Source of the DNA: 0-14-0-20-45-22 sp041645495
GTDB lineage: Bacteria > Fidelibacterota > UBA2242
Length of the DNA stretch: 11,434 nt
Direction of reading: 5' to 3'
Assembly (NCBI GenBank): GCA_041645495.1
Contig: JBAZPZ010000067.1
Span: forward strand, 1 to 11,434
How positions within the stretch are numbered: position 1 is the stretch's first letter; each line of letters starts with the position of its first letter. The position numbers and the translations under genes are program-made. Under the pieces are notes generated by a model. The model searched no databases and was not told the DNA's origin. It saw nothing but the letters and a program-made list of their open reading frames with translations. Below are positions 1-7,061 of the stretch, piece after piece.

Positions 1-322
1 GTAATAATCCTACCTCAAGATTCGTCGCTTTCAAATAGTTGATTAACTGAAACTCATTCTCCTCACATAACGCTTCAGCCGCTTTCAATTCTACAATAAC
101 CTTATTTTCGACAACGATGTCTGCACAGTACTCACCGACAATCTTGCTTTTATACCAGACTTTTATCGGTTGCTGACGTGTTATTTTTAGTCCGTTGACA
201 GTTAACTCATCCTGTAATGCGTTTTCATAGACTTTTTCCAGAAATCCATATCCAAGTTGGTTGTACACTTCGTAAAAACACTTGATAATTCGATCTGTTA
301 TCTCCTTGTGCAAATACTCCAT
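1..322 (-). CDS. GxxExxY-family protein, PD-(D/E)XK nuclease-like fold (3' end beyond window)
   Basis: Read on the minus strand from an ATG at 322-320, this frame gives 107 residues and runs off the left edge without a stop, so the C-terminus is missing. A good ribosome binding site (AAGGGA) lies about 6 bases upstream. The family signature is present: G26-x-x-E29-x-x-Y32 in GYGFLEKVYENAL. The PD-(D/E)XK-like core follows as D68 and E78-x-K80 in YCADIVVENKVIVELKA. The family usually has about 120-135 residues, so little is missing. Members are small, widespread and often multicopy, and their biological role is not established; the fold suggests a nuclease, but activity is not shown. The gene is A+T-rich compared with htpG upstream on the same strand, and a palindromic element lies just in front of it, which may point to acquisition. 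Family assignment is strong; function is unknown. Confidence 0.85.
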   Translation of the reverse strand, partial: MEYLHKEITDRIIKCFYEVYNQLGYGFLEKVYENALQDELTVNGLKITRQQPIKVWYKSKIVGEYCADIVVENKVIVELKAAEALCEENEFQLINYLKATNLEVGLL

Positions 323-339
323 AAATTCCCTTTCGATTT

Positions 340-425
340 GAATACAGATGACATTGATTAGACAGATTTTAACAGAACTTTTTTATTTGCGACCATCTGT
401 GCTCCGTTCTGTGTCATCTGTGTTC
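340..425. repeat. Imperfect palindrome between htpG and the GxxExxY gene
   Basis: GAATACAGATGACA at 340-353 pairs with TGTCATCTGTGTTC at 412-425, with 13 Watson-Crick pairs and one wobble. Inside it, ACAGAAC at 372-378 pairs perfectly with GTTCTGT at 406-412. The arms carry two ACAGAT modules on the left (344, 362) and two ATCTGT modules on the right (395, 416). The right side is contiguous, whereas the left has an 18-base bulge. It has no T-run placed as in an intrinsic terminator. It resembles short dispersed intergenic repeats of the type ATCTGTG that are common in environmental genomes; that resemblance is from memory. Confidence 0.6.
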
Positions 426-439
426 TACGGTAAAAGTCG

Positions 440-2305
440 TTACTTCGTCGCTTGAATCAGAAGTTCATTCATTCGCCGGAGATATTCGCCGGGATCGGAC
501 AGGTTTCCATCCAATAGAAGCGCTGATTCGTACAAATGGACAATCGTATTTCGTAAAACCGGATCTTTGCTGTTTCCAAAGTTCAGGCGCGACAAATTCC
601 GGATGAGCGGATGATTCGGGTTGAGCTCCATGATTTTTTTATGCGCCGGAACTTCCATATTCATCATTTTCATCATTTTTTCGGTCTGCGGGTCGATGCT
701 GTCCTTACCCAGCACTAGGGTGACGGGCGAATCCACCAATCGCTTGGATGCCACGATGTCCGCCACTTTTTCGCCCAACGTTTCTTTGAAAACCGTTATC
801 AACGAATTGAGCGAACTCTCGGCAAGTGTATCTTCCGGATTTTCGGACGGCTTTTCTTTCAGATCGATATCGGCTTTGTCGATGGATTTGATCTTCTTTT
901 TGTCGAATTCGTCCAATTGCGGAACGATGAAAACGTCCATCGGATCGGTCATAAATAAGACTTCAACGTCGTGTTTATGGAAATATTCCAGATTGGGATT
1001 TTTATCGACGACCTCACGATTCTCGCCCAAAATGTAATAAATCTCTTTCTGTTCTGGCTTCATATGTGCGACATACTCTTCCAGAGAAATCAATTCGCCT
1101 TTCGGTTTGGCAGTCGATTCGAACCGCAAAAGTTTGACGATCTTTTCCTTGTTCGTAAAATCCATTCCGATGCCGGCTTTGAAATACATCCCGAATGTCT
1201 TGAAGAATTTTTCATATTTGCCCGGATCGTTCTTTGCCCATTCGTCCAGCATCTGGAGAATGCGCGAAGTCAGAACGTTCCGGATTTTCTCCATTGCCGG
1301 ACTTTGTTGTGTGACCTGACGAGAGATGTTCAGCGGTAAATCTTCCGTATCGACCACACCTTTTACAAATCGGAGATATTCGGGTAGCAGATCGACCGCG
1401 TCATCCTGAATGAACACGCGGTTTGCATACAAGTGAAGCGTCTTTTCACGAACATCACTAAAAAAATTGTCCGGCTTCCGCGTTCCGACAAACAACAACG
1501 CTTTGAAATTCACGGTTCCTTCAATGGAAACCTGTAAGTGACCCAGCGGCGGTTCCCAATCGCTGGCGATGAATTTGTAGAATTCGACGAGTTCTTCTTC
1601 TTTGATCTCGTCTTTCGATCTTCGCCATAGAGCGTCCAACTTGTTGACTTTTTCCTTGCCGATCTGAATGGGAAAATTCACGAAATTGGAATATTTCTGA
1701 ATGATGGATTTGACGCGATACTCTTCGGCAAACTCTTTATATTCGTCTTTCAGCGTAAAGTAAATTTTAGTGCCGCGTTCTTTCCGGTCGAATTTCTCGA
1801 TGGTAAACGTCCCTTTGCCGTCCGATTTCCAGCGATAGCCTTTCGATTCGACGTCCGCATTCCGTGTTTCCACGATCACTTCATCGGTCACCATAAAAAC
1901 CGAATAGAATCCGACGCCGAACTTGCCGATGAGGTCGCCATCCGGTGCTTTCCCGTTTTTCTGAAGTTCTTCCATGAATTTCAGCGTTCCGGAACTGGCA
2001 ACGGTTCCGATATTCTGGATCAATTCGTCGTGCGTCATGCCGATTCCAGTATCTTCGATCGTGAACCATTTCCGCTTCTCATCGACCGCAATCGTGATCT
2101 TGAGTTCAGTGTCGGGATTGAGAACCGGTTGACTGGTGACCTGCATGAACCGGACTTTGTTCAGCGCGTCGGATGCGTTCGAGATCAGTTCGCGCAGAAA
2201 AATCTCGGGTTGCGTATAGAGCGAATGCACGATGATATTTAAAAGTTGCTTTAATTCCGCCTTGAACTCGTATGTTGTCGGCGCGGATTCGGATTTCTGT
2301 GTCAT
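440..2305 (-). CDS. htpG: Molecular chaperone HtpG (bacterial Hsp90)
   Basis: This 621-residue protein has the usual length and order of bacterial Hsp90: N-terminal GHKL ATPase domain (about 1-230), middle domain (about 240-510) and C-terminal dimerisation domain. It is a cytosolic ATP-driven chaperone that remodels client proteins, often with DnaK. Visible ATP-site elements are E39 and N43 in FLRELISNASDA, D85 in IEDTGIGM, the lid glycines around GKFGVGFYS (127-135), and the middle-domain arginine R329 in LPLNISRQ that contacts the gamma-phosphate in this family. The ATG at 2305 is supported by an upstream GAAAGGAAAATC ribosome binding site and by the conserved start of the ATPase domain soon after. 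No CIRCE element or clear sigma-32-type promoter is visible upstream. The GxxExxY gene follows 117 bases downstream on the same strand. Identification is secure. Confidence 0.98.
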   Translation of the reverse strand: MTQKSESAPTTYEFKAELKQLLNIIVHSLYTQPEIFLRELISNASDALNKVRFMQVTSQPVLNPDTELKITIAVDEKRKWFTIEDTGIGMTHDELIQNIGTVASSGTLKFMEELQKNGKAPDGDLIGKFGVGFYSVFMVTDEVIVETRNADVESKGYRWKSDGKGTFTIEKFDRKERGTKIYFTLKDEYKEFAEEYRVKSIIQKYSNFVNFPIQIGKEKVNKLDALWRRSKDEIKEEELVEFYKFIASDWEPPLGHLQVSIEGTVNFKALLFVGTRKPDNFFSDVREKTLHLYANRVFIQDDAVDLLPEYLRFVKGVVDTEDLPLNISRQVTQQSPAMEKIRNVLTSRILQMLDEWAKNDPGKYEKFFKTFGMYFKAGIGMDFTNKEKIVKLLRFESTAKPKGELISLEEYVAHMKPEQKEIYYILGENREVVDKNPNLEYFHKHDVEVLFMTDPMDVFIVPQLDEFDKKKIKSIDKADIDLKEKPSENPEDTLAESSLNSLITVFKETLGEKVADIVASKRLVDSPVTLVLGKDSIDPQTEKMMKMMNMEVPAHKKIMELNPNHPLIRNLSRLNFGNSKDPVLRNTIVHLYESALLLDGNLSDPGEYLRRMNELLIQATK

Positions 2306-2491
2306 GATTTTCCTTTCATCTATTTAACATTTTCATTGCCAAAAAACGCAGATAACAGCAACGAACATCATGCCAAAAATTTACTCAGTCAGATTGACAG
2401 AAGCCAGTTTTGATTCACAAATCAGTCCGTTGTGAAAGATTTCACCTTTAAACTAATAAAAATAAATTTCCATGAAACTTTAGCCTGAATA

Positions 2492-2543
2492 ATTCACCGC
2501 AGCCACCGCCGTTGGCGGGATTCAGCACGCTGAGAACGCAGAG
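2492..2543. repeat. Repeat-like element, copy A (ATTCACCGC ... GAGAACGCAGAG)
   Basis: ATTCACCGC at 2492-2500 and GAGAACGCAGAG at 2532-2543 are identical to two blocks at 8872-8902, the only other place in the window where they occur together in this order. Here the blocks are 31 bases apart rather than 10. The interval contains a hairpin, CCGCC-GTT-GGCGG (2506-2518), and a second short inverted repeat, TCAGC/GCTGA. The element is non-coding. It looks like a degenerate copy of a dispersed intergenic repeat. Confidence 0.5.
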
Positions 2544-2622
2544 ATTATCTATTTATTAATAACTTAGAGCCATAATCAAGACCAAATATTTTTTAAATAA
2601 TAAAATTATGAAATGTCCTCCG

Positions 2623-2639
2623 CCCCGCATTCTGCGGGG
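2623..2639. repeat. GC-rich hairpin in the divergent intergenic region
   Basis: CCCCGCA (2623-2629) and TGCGGGG (2633-2639) form a perfect 7-bp stem around the loop TTC, set in A+T-rich sequence. The palindrome CCGCGG follows at 2643-2648. No T-run follows on the plus strand, so it is a poor intrinsic terminator. Read on the minus strand, the neighbouring bases (AATTCATAAACCGCGGAG) loosely resemble the left part of the repeat at 2492-2543, so this may be an inverted, diverged copy. Confidence 0.4.
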
Positions 2640-2893
2640 AACTCCGCGGTTTATGAATTAAAGAGGTTAGAATATTTTGTGTAATTTTCGGCCAATTTTT
2701 GACAGCCTGAGAATAGTGATTGTTCGGACGGAATAACGTATCTTGTTATAAAGTCAAAACCGGGATTCGGAAGAACCGTTGCATTTCTAATCGGCTTTCG
2801 TTACTTTTGGGGCAATTTGTTTTTTGAGTCGTTCACAGGTGACGAGAAAGACGATGCTAATGATAATTGAAATGAAAAAAATGCCAACCTATC

Positions 2894-2900
2894 AAGGAGG
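2894..2900 (+). promoter_or_regulatory. Strong ribosome binding site of the response regulator
   Basis: AAGGAGG lies 9 bases before the ATG at 2910, close to the anti-Shine-Dalgarno consensus. It fixes the start over an out-of-frame ATG at 2902. Confidence 0.85.
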
Positions 2901-2909
2901 AATGATTCT

Positions 2910-3281
2910 ATGGCAAAAATCTTAATAGTTGACGATGATCAGGATTTCGTATCGGCCGTTACGTTAGTCCTGGAAAGCGCCGGCTATAGCGTTGAAATCG
3001 CTCATACCCGTCAGGAAGGGCTTGTAGCGTTTGGAACGAAAAAACCGGATTTGGTGTTGCTGGATGTCATGATGCAGGACCCGGACGATGGATTCGTCCT
3101 CGCTCAGGACATGAAAAAGCAGGATCCGAAAATTCCGATCGTGATGCTGACCAGCGTCGGAAAAGTGACCGGAATGTCATTTGACAAAGATTCCGAGATG
3201 GTTCCCGTGGATGATTTCGAGCAAAAACCGATCATGCCGAACCGGTTGCTCGCCAAAGTCAAAGAACATCTCAGCAAGTAA
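2910..3281 (+). CDS. Stand-alone response-regulator receiver (REC) domain protein
   Basis: The 123 residues are a single CheY-like receiver domain with no output domain. The acidic pocket is D8-D9-D10 in ILIVDDD, the phospho-acceptor is D52 in DLVLLDVMM, and the switch residues are T81 in VMLTS and K106 in EQKP. All residues needed for phosphorylation by a histidine kinase are therefore present. It should act by protein-protein contact or as a phosphorelay intermediate, not by binding DNA directly. Between beta4 and beta5 there is an extended acidic stretch (KVTGMSFDKDSEMVPVDD). No histidine kinase gene is in the window. The stop is only 12 bases before the start of the NuoE-NuoF fusion gene, which has its own ribosome binding site, so the three genes are very probably co-transcribed. 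A regulatory role towards the hydrogenase is inferred from position only. Confidence 0.93.
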   Translation: MAKILIVDDDQDFVSAVTLVLESAGYSVEIAHTRQEGLVAFGTKKPDLVLLDVMMQDPDDGFVLAQDMKKQDPKIPIVMLTSVGKVTGMSFDKDSEMVPVDDFEQKPIMPNRLLAKVKEHLSK

Positions 3282-3293
3282 GGAGTATCATTC

Positions 3294-4997
3294 ATGCAAA
3301 TTATCGATCGTCAGAAAGTAAGCAATGAAATTGAAAGCCTGAAGGAAAAGCATGGGAAAGACCGCTCGGCTCTGATTCCCATTTTGCAGGCACTTCAGGA
3401 AACCTATGGCTACCTTCCTTACATTGTTCTGCAGGAAACTGCTCATGCTCTCGGCATCCATCCGTCGGAAGTTGAAGGCGTCGCTTCTTTTTACAGTTTC
3501 TTCAGAACCAAAGAGAAACAGGGAAAATATGTGATCCGTCTCTGCCAGACCATTTCCTGCAATCTGGCTAAAAAAGCCAACGTCGCTCGTCAACTTGAAA
3601 ACGAATTGGGGATCAAATTCGGTCAAACGACCAAAGATGCCATGTTTACGCTGGAATATACCAACTGCCTTGGAATGTGCGATCAGGGGCCGGCTTTGAT
3701 GGTCAACGACCGCCTTTTCTCGAAAGTCACGCCGGAAAAAGCCTCTGCCATCATCGCCGACTGCCGTCGCGATTTTCTCAAATCCAAGTTTCCGAAAGTC
3801 GTCCCGTCAGATGTTAAAAAGAGCGGACCGATCCTGAATCACGGATTGAAAGCCGCTGAATCTTTGAAAACCGCTCTGGCAATGAGTCGTTCGGCGATTA
3901 TTTCTACCATCCGCGAATCGAACCTTAAAGGTCGTGGCGGCGCAGGATTTCCGACCGCCATCAAATGGCAGTTAGCCGGTGCGGCGATCGACGAGAAAAA
4001 ATACGTCGTTTGCAATGCCGACGAAGGCGAACCGGGCTCATTCAAAGACCGGTATCTTCTGTACGAACACATCGAAATCATGCTGGATGGAATGACCATC
4101 GCCGCCTATGCCATCGGCGCACAAAAAGGTTTCATCTATCTTCGTGGCGAATATCAATACATGAAAAAATATCTTGAGGAAGTCATCGAAAACCGCCGGA
4201 AAAACAATATGCTCGGCGCGAACATCCTCGGAAAAGATAAATTCAATTTCGATATCGAAATCCGGATGGGCGCGGGCGCATACGTCTGCGGCGAAGAAAC
4301 TGCGCTGATCGAATCGCTTGAAGGTTATCGCGGCGAACCGAGAAACCGTCCACCTTTCCCGGTTGACACCGGTTTTCAGAAACATCCGACGATCGTCAAC
4401 AACGTCGAGACATTTATCGACGCCGCAATCATCGTTTCCAAAGGACCGAAATGGTTCCTTGAACATGGAACGGCAAAATCCAGCGGCACGAAAATCTTCA
4501 GCATTTCCGGCGATTGCGAACGGCCGGGAATTTATGAACTTCCATTCGGCATCACGATTGCGCAGTTGTTGAAAGAAGTTGGCGGCGAGAATGCCAAAGC
4601 CGTGCAGATCGGCGGCGCTTCCGGAAAATGTATAGCGAAGAAGGATTTCAACCGCGCGATCGCTTTTGAAGACATCTCGTCCGGCGGCTCGATCATCGTT
4701 TTCGGTCCGGAAACTGACATGCTGGCCGTCGCGAAGAACTTTATGGAATTTTTCGTCGATGAATCGTGTGGACAATGCACGCCGTGCCGCGAAGGAAACG
4801 TCAAACTCTTAGACGGAATCGAAAAACTCGAAAAAGGGCGTTGTTCAGTGACTTATTTAAACGAGTTACTTAAATTGGGCGAAACCGTTCAACTCGCGTC
4901 CAAATGCGGACTCGGACAATCCAGCCCTACTGCTTTCCTTTCGATCATGGAAAATTTTAAATCCGAAATTCTTGGCCGCGTGCCGGAAAAAGATTAA
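3294..4997 (+). CDS. NuoE-NuoF fusion, NADH-oxidising (diaphorase) subunit of an [FeFe]-hydrogenase
   Basis: This is the flavoprotein subunit that should exchange electrons between NADH and the hydrogenase subunit encoded next to it. Residues 1-160 are a complete NuoE-type module: helical bundle, then a thioredoxin-like [2Fe-2S] domain with C84-x4-C89 and C125-x3-C129. Residues about 180-560 are NuoF-like: GRGGAGFP (213-220) and CNADEGEPGSFKDR (240-253) for FMN and NADH, GAGAYVCGEETAL (326-338), and a [4Fe-4S] site in SCGQCTPC (C492, C495, C498) with C538. The protein ends at 567 residues. HydB of bifurcating trimeric enzymes carries a further C-terminal 2[4Fe-4S] ferredoxin domain, which is absent here. 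The fused order resembles HoxF of NAD-linked hydrogenases. GGAG lies 8 bases before the ATG; hydA follows after 12 bases. Whether the enzyme uses NADH alone or also ferredoxin cannot be read from sequence. Confidence 0.93.
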   Translation: MQIIDRQKVSNEIESLKEKHGKDRSALIPILQALQETYGYLPYIVLQETAHALGIHPSEVEGVASFYSFFRTKEKQGKYVIRLCQTISCNLAKKANVARQLENELGIKFGQTTKDAMFTLEYTNCLGMCDQGPALMVNDRLFSKVTPEKASAIIADCRRDFLKSKFPKVVPSDVKKSGPILNHGLKAAESLKTALAMSRSAIISTIRESNLKGRGGAGFPTAIKWQLAGAAIDEKKYVVCNADEGEPGSFKDRYLLYEHIEIMLDGMTIAAYAIGAQKGFIYLRGEYQYMKKYLEEVIENRRKNNMLGANILGKDKFNFDIEIRMGAGAYVCGEETALIESLEGYRGEPRNRPPFPVDTGFQKHPTIVNNVETFIDAAIIVSKGPKWFLEHGTAKSSGTKIFSISGDCERPGIYELPFGITIAQLLKEVGGENAKAVQIGGASGKCIAKKDFNRAIAFEDISSGGSIIVFGPETDMLAVAKNFMEFFVDESCGQCTPCREGNVKLLDGIEKLEKGRCSVTYLNELLKLGETVQLASKCGLGQSSPTAFLSIMENFKSEILGRVPEKD

Positions 4998-5009
4998 TGA
5001 GGTTAACCT

Positions 5010-6941
5010 ATGGAAGATAAAGAAAAAATTGTTGATCAAACGGCTTCACGCGCGCCGAAAAGCACGACGGCTTCAACGATGAAAGCACCGGAAAACATGG
5101 AAGCTATCGGCGCTCTGATTAAAGTCACCATCGACGGAATGGACGTCAAAGTTCCGATGGGAACCACAATTCTTCAGGCGGCGCGGGATATGGGAATCCA
5201 TGTTCCGACGCTTTGCTATCATGAAGACCTGTGCATCAGCGGCGTCTGCCGCATCTGCGTCGTCGAAATCGATGGACAGCGGACGCTTCAGGCATCGTGC
5301 AGTTACCCGATTTCCCAGCCATTAGTCATTCACACGCACACCAGAAAAGTACGGCAAGCCAGACGGCACATCCTCGACCTTATGCTTTCCAAACATTATG
5401 GCGAATGTTATGCCTGTGTTCGTAATAACAATTGCGAACTTCAACAGTTGGCAAAAGAGTACGGCGTCGATTTCTACCGCTTCGGACACATCGATAAACC
5501 GACCTACGGACTCGATAATTCCAGTTATGCCATCGTCCGCGATATGGACAAATGTATTCTGTGCCGTCGTTGCGTCCGCACGTGCATCGATCTTCAGGAA
5601 GTCGGCGTTTACGAGGCTTTCGACCGCGGCGCAGAAACGCACATCGGCACTTTCATGGAAAATCCGATGGCGGAGCTGATCTGCATCAACTGCGGTCAGT
5701 GCATCAATCGTTGTCCGACCGGCGCGCTTCATGCCAACGATCCGTCAGACGCGATTTGGGCCGCTATCGACGATCCGACCAAACATGTCGTCATTCAAAC
5801 AGCACCCGCGCCGCGTTCGGCGATCGGTGAATGTTTCGGTCTTGAACCCGGCACTCCGCTGACACGCGAAATGAATACGGCGATGCGATACTGCGGGTTT
5901 GACAAAGTCTTCGATACAAATTTCGCGGCTGACCTGACAATTCTCGAAGAAGGTACCGAACTCATCAAGCGGCTCTATAAAGCGCTTGTTCTCAAAGAGC
6001 AAGTCGCTCTCCCTCAGTTCACATCCTGTTCGCCGGGCTGGGTGAAATATATCGAGCACTTCTATCCCGAAATGCTGGATTACGTCTCCTCCGCCAAGAG
6101 TCCGCAACAGATGTTCGGCGCTGTCATCAAGACCTATTACACCAAGATGCACAACATCGATCCGGCCGATATCGTAACTGTTGCGCTGATGCCTTGCACC
6201 GCGAAGAAGTTCGAATGCAATCGACCGGAAATGAACGACTCCGGCTTTAAAGACATTGATTATGGCTTGACAACGCGCGAACTTGCACAGATGTTCAAGG
6301 AAGCTGGCATCGATCTACTAAATATGCCAAAGTCCGAATTCGACGATCCGTTCGGAGAAGAAACCGGCTCCGGCGTCATTTTCGGCGTTACCGGAGGTGT
6401 GATGGAATCCGCAATTCGCACGGTTTATGATCTGGTTACCGGCGAAAAGATCGAGAATCTGTTCGACAAAGCGAATGTCATTCCGGTACGCGGCTTTGAA
6501 GGCATCAAGTACGCCGAACTGCCGATCACCAAGGTCGGTCCGGTTCCGGAAATCCTCGCGCATTTAATCCCGAATTGGGATTGGTTGAAGGGCGCCACGC
6601 TAAAAGTCGCCGCCGCGCACGGAACAGCAAATGCCAAGAAAGTTCTGGAAAACATCAAGGCGGGCGGAAAATTCAGCGAATGCCATTTCATCGAGTTCAT
6701 GGCTTGCCCGGGCGGATGCCTCGGCGGCGGCGGTATGCCGATTCCAACCAATGAGAAAATTCGCGCGGCTCGCGCCAAAGCGATCTACTCGGAAGACGAA
6801 CGTAGCGCCGTCCGCAAATCTTACGAGAATCCGGCTGTTCTGAAAATCTACAAGGAATTTCTTACGGACGGACCGTGCGGCCACCTCAGTCACAAACTCC
6901 TGCACACGCACTATACGCCACGTGGGAAAAAGTTGATCTGA
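5010..6941 (+). CDS. hydA: [FeFe]-hydrogenase catalytic subunit, NADH-linked group A type
   Basis: The 643-residue cytosolic protein catalyses reversible proton reduction to H2. Domains in order: a variable, probably flexible leader (1-35); a [2Fe-2S] ferredoxin domain with C69, C80, C83 and C97; a His-Cys3 [4Fe-4S] site with H129, C133, C136 and C142; a 2[4Fe-4S] domain with C182/C185/C188/C192 and C225/C228/C231/C235; the H-cluster domain; and a C-terminal small-subunit-like tail ending in LLHTHYTPR. H-cluster motifs are L1 TSCSPGW (338-344), L2 MPCTAKKFE (394-402) and L3 EFMACPGGCLGGGGMP (562-577). L2 and L3 match the family patterns exactly. L1 has Ser341 in place of the second Cys of TSCCPxW. 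The acidic residues of the proton path (E313, E314, E317) are present. GAGG lies 7 bases before the ATG. The gene is last in the operon, before a strong terminator. Maturases HydEFG are not nearby. Confidence 0.97.
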   Translation: MEDKEKIVDQTASRAPKSTTASTMKAPENMEAIGALIKVTIDGMDVKVPMGTTILQAARDMGIHVPTLCYHEDLCISGVCRICVVEIDGQRTLQASCSYPISQPLVIHTHTRKVRQARRHILDLMLSKHYGECYACVRNNNCELQQLAKEYGVDFYRFGHIDKPTYGLDNSSYAIVRDMDKCILCRRCVRTCIDLQEVGVYEAFDRGAETHIGTFMENPMAELICINCGQCINRCPTGALHANDPSDAIWAAIDDPTKHVVIQTAPAPRSAIGECFGLEPGTPLTREMNTAMRYCGFDKVFDTNFAADLTILEEGTELIKRLYKALVLKEQVALPQFTSCSPGWVKYIEHFYPEMLDYVSSAKSPQQMFGAVIKTYYTKMHNIDPADIVTVALMPCTAKKFECNRPEMNDSGFKDIDYGLTTRELAQMFKEAGIDLLNMPKSEFDDPFGEETGSGVIFGVTGGVMESAIRTVYDLVTGEKIENLFDKANVIPVRGFEGIKYAELPITKVGPVPEILAHLIPNWDWLKGATLKVAAAHGTANAKKVLENIKAGGKFSECHFIEFMACPGGCLGGGGMPIPTNEKIRAARAKAIYSEDERSAVRKSYENPAVLKIYKEFLTDGPCGHLSHKLLHTHYTPRGKKLI

Positions 6942-6963
6942 GACGTTTACTACATCGTTCCCC

Positions 6964-7000
6964 AAAAGGGCGATCCCGAATATTCGGGATTGCCCTTTTT
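6964..7000 (+). terminator. Rho-independent terminator of the hydrogenase operon
   Basis: AAAAGGGCGATCCCGAA pairs with its downstream complement ending in GCCCTTTT around the centre at 6981/6982. The stem is continuous except for one G-U pair (6972/6991). A T-run (6996-7000) completes the intrinsic terminator. It starts 23 bases after the hydA stop and isolates this operon from the cysteine desulfurase gene. Because the stem ends in A-run and T-run on opposite sides it could also work in the other direction, but no gene there needs it. Confidence 0.93.
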
Positions 7001-7008
7001 AATTTTTC

Positions 7009-7022
7009 CTTAATCTATTAAG
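7009..7022. promoter_or_regulatory. Perfect short palindrome upstream of the cysteine desulfurase gene
   Basis: CTTAAT-CT-ATTAAG is a perfect inverted repeat with a two-base centre, located 39 bases before the start codon at 7062 and just after the hydA terminator. Its position would suit an operator for an iron-sulfur regulator, but it does not match the IscR or Fur consensus as I know them. A+T-rich palindromes of this size occur by chance. Confidence 0.3.
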
Positions 7023-7061
7023 TTTACCCGTCGTTTGTTGATATGTTGAATTGAGGATTTG

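Larger units (their letters stand above)
2306..2909. other. 604-base divergent intergenic region between htpG and the hydrogenase operon
   Basis: No convincing gene was seen on either strand. The region must contain the promoters of htpG (leftward) and of the response regulator-hydrogenase operon (rightward). A TTGACA at 2699-2704 has no acceptable -10 at normal spacing, so I do not call a promoter. The left half is A+T-rich and contains repeat-like blocks (2492-2543) and a GC-rich hairpin (2623-2639), described separately. The right half (about 2660-2890) shows only weak inverted repeats, for example ATAAC/GTTAT at 2733-2737 and 2745-2749. Confidence 0.7.

Noticed and set aside
2306..2420. 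CIRCE or heat-shock sigma promoter upstream of htpG
   Set aside because: I looked for the TTAGCACTC/GAGTGCTAA inverted repeat and for a CTTGAA/CCCCAT-type promoter and found neither.
2699..2704. TTGACA as the -35 of the hydrogenase operon promoter
   Set aside because: No TATAAT-like hexamer lies 16-18 bases downstream; the TATAAA at 2747-2752 is much too far away.
2660..2909. A Rex-type (TTGTTAA-TTAACAA-like) redox operator before the operon
   Set aside because: No sufficiently long inverted repeat is present; ATAAC/GTTAT with a 7-base centre is too weak.
4038..4775. A 245-codon open frame on the minus strand inside the NuoE-NuoF gene
   Set aside because: The plus-strand frame has dense family motifs over the same bases, and the minus-strand product has no recognisable domain. 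It is an antisense shadow.
3294..6941. Calling the locus a classic electron-bifurcating HydABC
   Set aside because: There is no separate HydC, and the flavoprotein subunit lacks the C-terminal 2[4Fe-4S] domain, so bifurcation cannot be assigned from sequence.
7059..7061. TTG as the start of the cysteine desulfurase
   Set aside because: It would be only two bases after the GAGG site, and an ATG follows immediately with better spacing.
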